From contig JANFAH010000035.1 of the NCBI GenBank assembly GCA_024663395.1, forward strand, positions 186,001 to 250,000: a DNA stretch of 64,000 nt, given 5' to 3'. A program made the translations under genes and the position numbers. The notes under the pieces are model-generated. The model worked only from the letters and a program-made list of their open reading frames with translations, had not been told where the DNA came from and did not search any database. How positions within the stretch are numbered: position 1 is the stretch's first letter; each line of letters begins with the position of its first letter. This document shows, piece after piece, positions 58,384 through 64,000 of this stretch. The stretch comes from Pisolithus tinctorius (Eukaryota > Basidiomycota > Agaricomycetes > Boletales > Pisolithaceae).

Positions 58384-58745
58384 CTTCTTGGTGAGGGTGT
58401 TTAGGGGCTTTGTGATTTGCATGAAATCCTTAATGAAACATTGGTAAAAGTTTGCAAGGCCAAGGAAGCTGTGAACTCCATGAACATTTGTAGGTATGGG
58501 CCAATCCTGCACAGCAGAGATCTTGGCAGGATCCATATGTACTCCATTAATGCCAACGATCATTCCTAGAAAGTCCACCTCTTCCTGTCTGAAGATACAC
58601 TTCTGTGGTTTGACAAACAGATCATTTACTTTTAGCCTTCTAGGCACTTCCAGCATGATCTTGTCATGCTCCTCCTGATTGTCTGTTTTCATAAATATCA
58701 TTAGGTCATTGATGTAGATGACAAGCACATCTTCTGGCCAAGCAT
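58376..58745 (-). pseudogene. Gypsy-2 reverse transcriptase fragment
   Basis: Minus strand: PEDVLVIYINDLMIFM (catalytic YxDD now YIND), KPQKCIFRQEEVDFLG, MDPAKISAVQDWPIPTNV, HSFLGLANFYQCFIKDF, up to LTKKDLP at the KDZ insertion. It is the missing N-terminal side of the pol at 36594-34657. Upstream of 58745 it is cut by the LINE fragment. Confidence 0.92.
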
Positions 58746-59575
58746 CAGAACACACAGTATTTGAAGCAGAAGCAGCAGTGCTTCTCCTAGCCACACAAAT
58801 CCTGGCCACCAGGGATGAAGTCACTTACCAAGCCTTGGTGCTCATGGACAATCAAGCAGTAATCAGATCCAGTGAGCACCCATCAGCTAAACCAGGACAT
58901 CACCTACTCTTACAGTTCAGGTCAATGATCCACAAAATACACAGCAAAGAATGGCTACCAAGAAAAAGCATCATGCTTTGGTGGATAGCAGGCCACATGG
59001 AGGCAGAAGGGAACGAGCTGGCAGACAGAGAAGCGAAGCATGCAGCAAGGAGGGTGTAATCCACAAGCCTCCACGAGGAACTACCACCAATGTTAACAAA
59101 ATACCTCCCCATCAGCATCTCCACCCTCAAACAATACCACACCGCAAAACTAAAGATGCTATGGAATAATGAATGGCAAAAGTCCCCTTGCTATGACCAC
59201 ATCTCCATAATAGACCCTCTCTTCCCAGGAACATCATACACAAAACTAGTTGCCTTGCTACCCAAGAGACAATCTGGGTTGTACATACAGTTAAGAACAG
59301 GACACATACTGCTCAACAAATACCTACACTGCTTCAAATGAAGCAACATGCCTATGTGTCTACAGTGCAGGGAAACCTCCCCTGGAGATGTACGTCACTT
59401 CCTGTTTCAATGCCCCAGATATGACAGAGAGTGGCACATACTCCATAATGCACTAGGAAGAGACACAATGTTGCTACTGTACATCCTCTCCAACATGGCA
59501 GCACAACCCCACCTAGTCAAGTTTGTATCAGACACAAAAAGACTACAACTAGCACCAGGTGAGGTACCCAAATGA
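58746..59575 (+). pseudogene. LINE (Tad-like) 3' fragment: RNase H and C-terminal zinc finger
   Basis: Plus-strand tail of a non-LTR retrotransposon ORF2, truncated at the 5' side. Seen: an RNase H region (EHTVFEAEAAVLLLATQIL, ALVLMDNQAVIRS, IMLWWIAGHMEAEGNELADR) to about 59059. After a frameshift come LRTGHILLNKYLHCFK, TGA (59339-59341, arginine expected), then MCLQCRETSPGDVRHFLFQC PRYD (CX2C..H.. ..C gag-like knuckle) to a stop at 59575. The 5' truncation is typical of LINE insertion by target-primed reverse transcription. No poly(A) tail is seen. Confidence 0.85.
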
Positions 59576-59600
59576 CATCATGATGAATGATAACACCCAG

Positions 59601-60124
59601 TGTCAAGTACGGGATGTCCGGGTTGAGACCGGACCAGAGACCGAAGCGGGTGTGAGGCCGAGGGGTCGGAGTCAGGGGTAAAGACGAAGGTACAGGTGGG
59701 TGGACTGGTTGGACTTAGCAACTGAGGATACAGCACTATTCCCTTGCATGAGTCTCAGTCCGAGTTCGAGGCCGAGACGGAGTTATCAGAGGTAACTTAG
59801 TTGATTTCAGACTGAAGTCTACAGGCCGAGCATCTACGAGCTTATATACTAGAGTAGCTATAGTACGGAGACCGGTAATGCCGGTCTTGCAAGGATTGCT
59901 AAGAGGATTGATAAGACAAGGATTACTAACGTATGACTAAGGTAACGGAGACCGGGACAGAGTGGACCGGGGACAAGACTGGGCAGAGCTTAACCGAAGT
60001 GACAGACACTGCAAAGCAGTGTCTACCGCGCTAGACCAACTGGAGATACGGGATTAGCGAGGCCGAGGCCGGACTGAGTGAGTGCGAGGCCGAGTCCGGC
60101 CGGAGTCGAGGCATGACTATGACA
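59601..60124 (-). repeat. Gypsy-3 3' LTR
   Basis: On the minus strand begins TGTCATAGTCATGCC and ends CCGTACTTGACA (TG..CA). 524 bases. Similar ends and CCGG-rich composition to the solo LTR at 56066-56967, so the same broad family. The flank CCCAG (59596-59600) is the candidate target duplication; its partner is outside the window. Confidence 0.88.
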
Positions 60125-60261
60125 GTATCCCCCTCTTAGGGGTCGAACCCATGAGACCCCTGCGAGAGTGGTAGGCTGAGTCCGAAAATCAGCTGAGTTT
60201 GAAAAAATGATACTTGTGGCTCGCTAAGCCCTTTGTGTCTTTCTTTCTCATCCTAACCATC

Positions 60262-61330
60262 ATGTCCGAATCAAGGCCGATCACCGTGACAGACAAGAAT
60301 GACAAAGGCTGGGTCATCGTCGATTGGACCCAGGTGTCGGACGACGCCATTCGATATGACACCGACGACAAGGAGGAAGTGATGAAGGCCAAGTCGAAGG
60401 AAAGGAAGAGGTGAAAGGCAGCAGAGCAAGCCTGGCGGGAAGAGCAGGCGCGACTGGAGGCCGAGAGAGCGGAGAGGGAGCGGATTGAGGCCGAGAGGGC
60501 TGAGAAGGAGAAGGCCGAGGCCGAGAAGGCAGCGCGGGAGGCTGAGGAGAGGAGAGCGCGTGAAGAGGAGGAGAGGCGGGAGGCCGAACGTAGGCGCAAG
60601 GCCGAGGCCGGTAAGGGTGATGAGACCGGGGGGGAGGTGAAGAAAGTGGTCATGGACCCCGGGTGAGTACCTTTCCAACCTTGTATGTACTCCTCCTAAC
60701 AACACTTTTAGTTGTACCCGCTGCGCCTGGGCCAACATCGTCTGCGAATTTGTCGTAGACGGCAACAAGAAGCATGTGGCCTGTGTGCACTGCAACCTAT
60801 TGAAAGGCAAGTGCCGCTGGCCCAGGGATGGGAAAGATGCTGAGGCCAGTCCTAAGGCTGGGAGGGCCGACAAGGGGAAGAAGCGGAAAGCCGAGGAGGA
60901 GAACGCCGAGGCCAGGCCCAGCAACCAGAAACAGGTGAGGACGAGTGTGAGACCGACCGAGGTCTTGGACCTCGATGAGCTCGAGGCCACTGGGAGCGGG
61001 ATGAAGGAGGCCAGCACGGCTAGGTACTCGGGCTTGGAGAACAAGCTCGAGCAACTGATCGAAGCCGCGGGGCTGATTGCCAACAACCTGGCCAGCCTCT
61101 TCGAACTCCACGAGACCGCGGTTGAGAACTCAGGCCGCATAGCCGACGCGCTCGAGTCGATACTCGACGAATCCTACGGCTTCAGGATGGCGGTATCCCC
61201 TTCAGACTCAGGCTCGTCTGAGCTCGACTCTGACAAGTTGCATGAGGAAGCAGAGTGGTTGAAGGCCCACGGCGAAGATGAGGAGGAGGAGTCCGAAGGG
61301 GAGGACGAGAGTATGGCCGAGGCTGAATAG
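60262..61330 (+). pseudogene. Antisense gene inside gypsy-3 with Zn2Cys6-type cluster
   Basis: Encoded opposite to pol, between the 3' LTR and the pol stop. Exons 60262-60662 and 60712-61330 (intron GTGAGTACC..CACTTTTAG, 49 bases) give 1020 bases, 339 aa, ending TAG 61328. The start is MSESRPITVTDKNDKGWVIV. A long charged Ala/Glu/Arg/Lys coiled coil (about residues 52-120) is followed by six cysteines from residue 135 with spacing CX2CX6CX12CX2CX6C, exactly the pattern of fungal Zn(II)2Cys6 DNA-binding clusters (CTRCAWANIVC; CVHCNLLKGKCRWP). Then a lysine-rich stretch, a helical segment (LENKLEQLIEAAGLIANNL) and an acidic tail. One in-frame TGA (60412-60414, KERKR*KAAEQ) interrupts it; arginine would fit. 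It overlaps no known retroviral function. Confidence 0.78.
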
Positions 61331-61520
61331 ACCCGTAGTGTAGTGTTTGTGTTGTTTCCTCTGCGAATGTCATGTGCCTGGTGTCCAGTGTCCGGTTTCG
61401 ATCTTGTATAGTAAGTGAGAGCAAACAAGAAAAGAAAAACATAGTAAGTAAGGGATCAAAAGGAACACTAGATACCAATAGAAAACTGAAACTGAAACTG
61501 AGGCCAGTTGAGACCGGTCC

Positions 61521-64000
61521 TCATTGGTATGGGCCGGGTTTACTGGGATAGCTGGAGTGAAACTCTTGGACGAGTTCAGAAGCATTGTCAAGCTCTGTAG
61601 CGAGTACCCAAGTGGTTTCTTCGTCGGTACCCTCGTAGCCAGTCCACCGGACTAAGTACTGAAGCCAACACCGGCGACACCGGTCGACCTTAGAGTTGAG
61701 GATTTCCACTACCTCGAACTCTAGGTCACCATCAACTTCGACTGGTGGGGGTGGTGGTTGAGTCCGGTTTGGGATGGTATTAGGGATGGCCAGCTCGAGT
61801 TGGGAGACGTGGAAGACCGGGTGGACTGCGCGCATTGAGTCCGGCAGGCGCAGTGTGAATGAGTGGGTACCGGCCTGAGCTATGACCGGATACGGTCCAA
61901 GATTCTTTTCTGAGAGTTTCTTGGAAGGCCGAGTTGACCAGAAGTATTTGGCTTTCACATATACCTGGTCACCGACCTTGAAGTCCGGAGCCGGCATGTG
62001 TTTGGCATCAGCCGGTCCTTGATAGCGCTGTTGTGCGAGGGTCATCTCCTCACGTAGGTATTGGTGCAGTGAGTCTAGGTCAACTGCATAGTCATGAGCC
62101 CGGGCGGAAGTGAGGTCGCGCTCCGGGTACACCGAGATGTTAGGATGGTAGCCCTTATTAGCGAAGAATGGTGAGACACCGGTGGTGGCGCTAGGGGCAT
62201 TGTTGTATGCGAACTCAGCCAAAGGTAGTAGGTCGGCCCAATTATCCTGCTGGTAGTTGCAGTATACTTGGAGGTATTGCTCAAGAGTTTGGTTAGTCCG
62301 CTTGGTCTGGCCATCACCTTTGGGGTGGTAGCCCGAGGTGAAATGTAAGCGCATATCTAAGGCCTTGCTGAGTGACCGGAAGAAGCGCGAGATGAACTCC
62401 GAGCCTTGGTCTGAGGTTACATGGGCCGGCACTCCGTGCTTCGAAAAGACATGGAGTAGGAACAACTTGGTGAGTTCTGGGGCTGTTATGGTATCGTGGG
62501 TGGGGATGAATATGGCCTGCTTGGAAAGCCGGTCAACTACTATGAGGATGGCCGTGAAGCCGGTTGAGGCCAGAAGTTGCTCGATGAAATCCATAGAGAT
62601 AGAATTCCATGGCTTCTCCGGCACCAGGAGTTGCTTGAGAAGGCCGTAAGGCCAATGGCGGGGAACCTTAGCCCGAGTGCAGGCCGTGCAAGACCGGACA
62701 TAGTCCTTGACGAAGGTCCTGAGGCCGGGCCAGGTGTATTCATGCCGAATGAGTTCTAGGGTTCAGTTCTGGCCAAAGTGGCCGGATAGAGGGTGGTCAT
62801 GCTTAAGCCGCAAGACCCTAAGATGGAGATCATTTGAGTCCGGCACGTAGATCCTTCCATCAAGACGAAGGAAGCCGGTGTCATCTACTGACCACCGGGG
62901 ATCAGACATGTCGGAGAGACGGATTTGTGAGACCAGGTCGTCCGGCAGTGCGGTCAGGATATCATTATGAAGTTTCTCTATATCCATCAGTGCGACTGCT
63001 CGTAAGACCGGGTACTCGAGGTATGTGGCACGAAGGGAGACCGCTAGTTGCTCTTGGGTGAAGACCGGTCTCAGGTTCTGCGGGTTCACTCGAGCATAGC
63101 TGCTATCCCCCTCTTTGGGGTAGACGTCCCATCGTCTAGTTAGGGCATCGGGCTTAGCCCCGAGCTTACCGGGCCTGAACCTGATGATCATATTGAATTG
63201 AGACAGGAATTCGGACCAGTGAGCTTGGCGGCGGGTGAGTACTTTGGAGGTAGAGAAGTACTCGAGATTCTTGTGGTCGGTAACAACGTCGACCAGTGAG
63301 GCCGAGCCCTCAAGGTAGTGGCACCAGGTCCAGAATGCTTTGAATATAGCAAGCAATTCCTTGTCGTGAGTATCATAATTCAACTCCGGGGCTGTCAGAG
63401 TCCGGGAGTAAAAAGCGACCAGGTGGATCTGGCCATCGCCACAGGTGATAGAGAGGATGCCGGTGATGGCATAGTCCGAGGCATCAGTCTTGACGGTGAT
63501 GGGAACCCCGGGGATGAAATGAGTTAAGACCAGCGCAGTAGTGAAGGCGGCCTTGAGGTTATTAAATGATTGGCGGCACTCCTCAGAGAAGTTCCAAGGA
63601 GCCCCCTTGCAGGTAAGCTGAGTCAGTGGTACGATGATGTCTGAGTAATTACAGATAAAACGGCGGTAGAAGTTCGTGAAGCCGAGGAAAGACTGAATGT
63701 CTTTGACCTTGCGAGGCTCGGGCCAATCGCAGATGGTCTGGACTTTCTCCTTCGACATCGTGAGGCTGGCAGGGGAAAGGTGAAATCCGAGGTATTCAAC
63801 CGAGTCCGAGTGGAACTCGCATTTCTCTGGCTTCGCATAAAGGCCGTGAAGCCGAAGCCGGCGGAGGACTTCTCGGACATGCTGCTTGTGAGACTCCTTA
63901 TCTCTGGAGTAGATCGAGATGTCATCCAGGTAGACGACCACACAGACATCTAACATATCCGTGAAGATAGTGTTGACGAAGCACTGGAAGGCGGCTGGGG
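61521..64000 (-). pseudogene. Gypsy-3 pol: RT, RNase H, integrase, chromodomain
   Basis: The minus frame is open from the right edge: PAAFQCFVNTIF, the RT active site VVYLDDISIYS, FLGFTNFYRRFI, RNase H (VKTDASDYAITGIL, YDTHDKELLAI), then ..SGHFGQN followed by TGA at 62765-62763 where arginine is expected. The same frame continues TLELIRHEYTWPGLRTFV, the integrase zinc finger (H..C.AC), the DDE core (ISMDFIEQL, VTSDQGSEFIS, GQTKRTNQTLEQ) and a C-terminal chromodomain (YLVRWTGYEGTDEETTWV). It ends at 61521. RT and integrase catalytic residues are intact. The single TGA is the only visible lesion in this portion. Confidence 0.93.

Larger units (their letters stand above)
59601..64000 (-). mobile_element. 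Gypsy-3, young CpG-rich chromovirus, 3' part
   Basis: Minus-strand element running off the right edge: pol (64000-61521), an opposite-strand gene (60262-61330), a purine tract (about 60125-60140, AGAGGGGGATAC on the minus strand) and the 3' LTR (60124-59601). The other LTR, gag and protease lie outside the window. CpG is abundant, in contrast to gypsy-2. Confidence 0.92.

Noticed and set aside
60189..61140. Minus-strand frames (154 and 289 codons) across the gypsy-3 antisense gene
   Set aside because: Leucine/serine-rich shadows of the plus-strand coiled coil; no domain, and the plus-strand gene has a clean intron and cysteine motif.
1..64000. Reassignment of TGA to arginine to explain the in-frame TGAs
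   Set aside because: eIF2A ends naturally with TGA, and the elements carry other decay (frameshifts, lost active sites). CpG deamination explains the pattern more simply.

Overview
The window is fungal nuclear DNA, most likely from a mushroom-forming basidiomycete (Agaricomycetes). The clear host genes have many introns of about 49-85 bases with GT..AG ends. Coiled-coil/F-box genes of basidiomycete type are present. The transposons are those typical of this group: Helitron, copia, chromodomain gypsy, PIF/Harbinger with a Myb-like partner gene, a LINE, and a KDZ (Kyakuja-Dileera-Zisupton) transposon with a CxC1-type cysteine cluster. There is no prokaryotic gene organisation.

Layout. 1-4065: decayed Helitron (Rep plus PIF1-type helicase) running off the left edge. 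4066-17350: the only gene-like, CpG-containing stretch. It holds an F-box/nucleotidyltransferase-fold protein (7642-8574), an F-box-like coiled-coil protein (about 8975-10589), a seven-exon eIF2A gene (minus, 14350-11983) and, divergent from it across 150 bp, a three-exon TPX2-domain gene (14501-16933). 17351-34517: a nest of CpG-poor retrotransposons. A decayed copia (17629-21014) is followed by a second complete copia (21762-33909, TSD AGTTG). Both LTRs of the second copia carry a different PIF/Harbinger element at the same target site. 34518-36594 and 58376-58745 are two halves of one chromodomain gypsy pol gene, split by a single insertion.

The main discovery is that insertion: a 21,781-bp DNA transposon at 36595-58375, with perfect 8-bp target duplications (GGAAGGTC) and long terminal inverted arms starting CACTTCAGTCAACC. 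It encodes a nearly complete multi-exon KDZ transposase (49136-53184) and two divergent, well-spliced genes of unknown function (44179-41325 minus; 46664-48770 plus). Its arms contain satellite arrays of about 21 bp built from a near-palindromic motif (GGAGATTCTCCA). The right array is several times longer than the left and was itself hit by a solo gypsy LTR (56066-56967, TSD GACAT).

58746-59575 is a LINE 3' fragment. 59601-64000 is the 3' part of a young, CpG-rich chromovirus on the minus strand. Between its 3' LTR and pol it carries an opposite-strand, spliced gene with an exact Zn(II)2Cys6 cysteine spacing.

A theme across the elements: nearly every recognisable premature stop is TGA where the family has arginine, as expected from CGA to TGA decay by deamination of methylated CpG. 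The degree of CpG loss also orders the insertions in time (Helitron, copia, gypsy-2, LINE old; solo LTR and gypsy-3 young).
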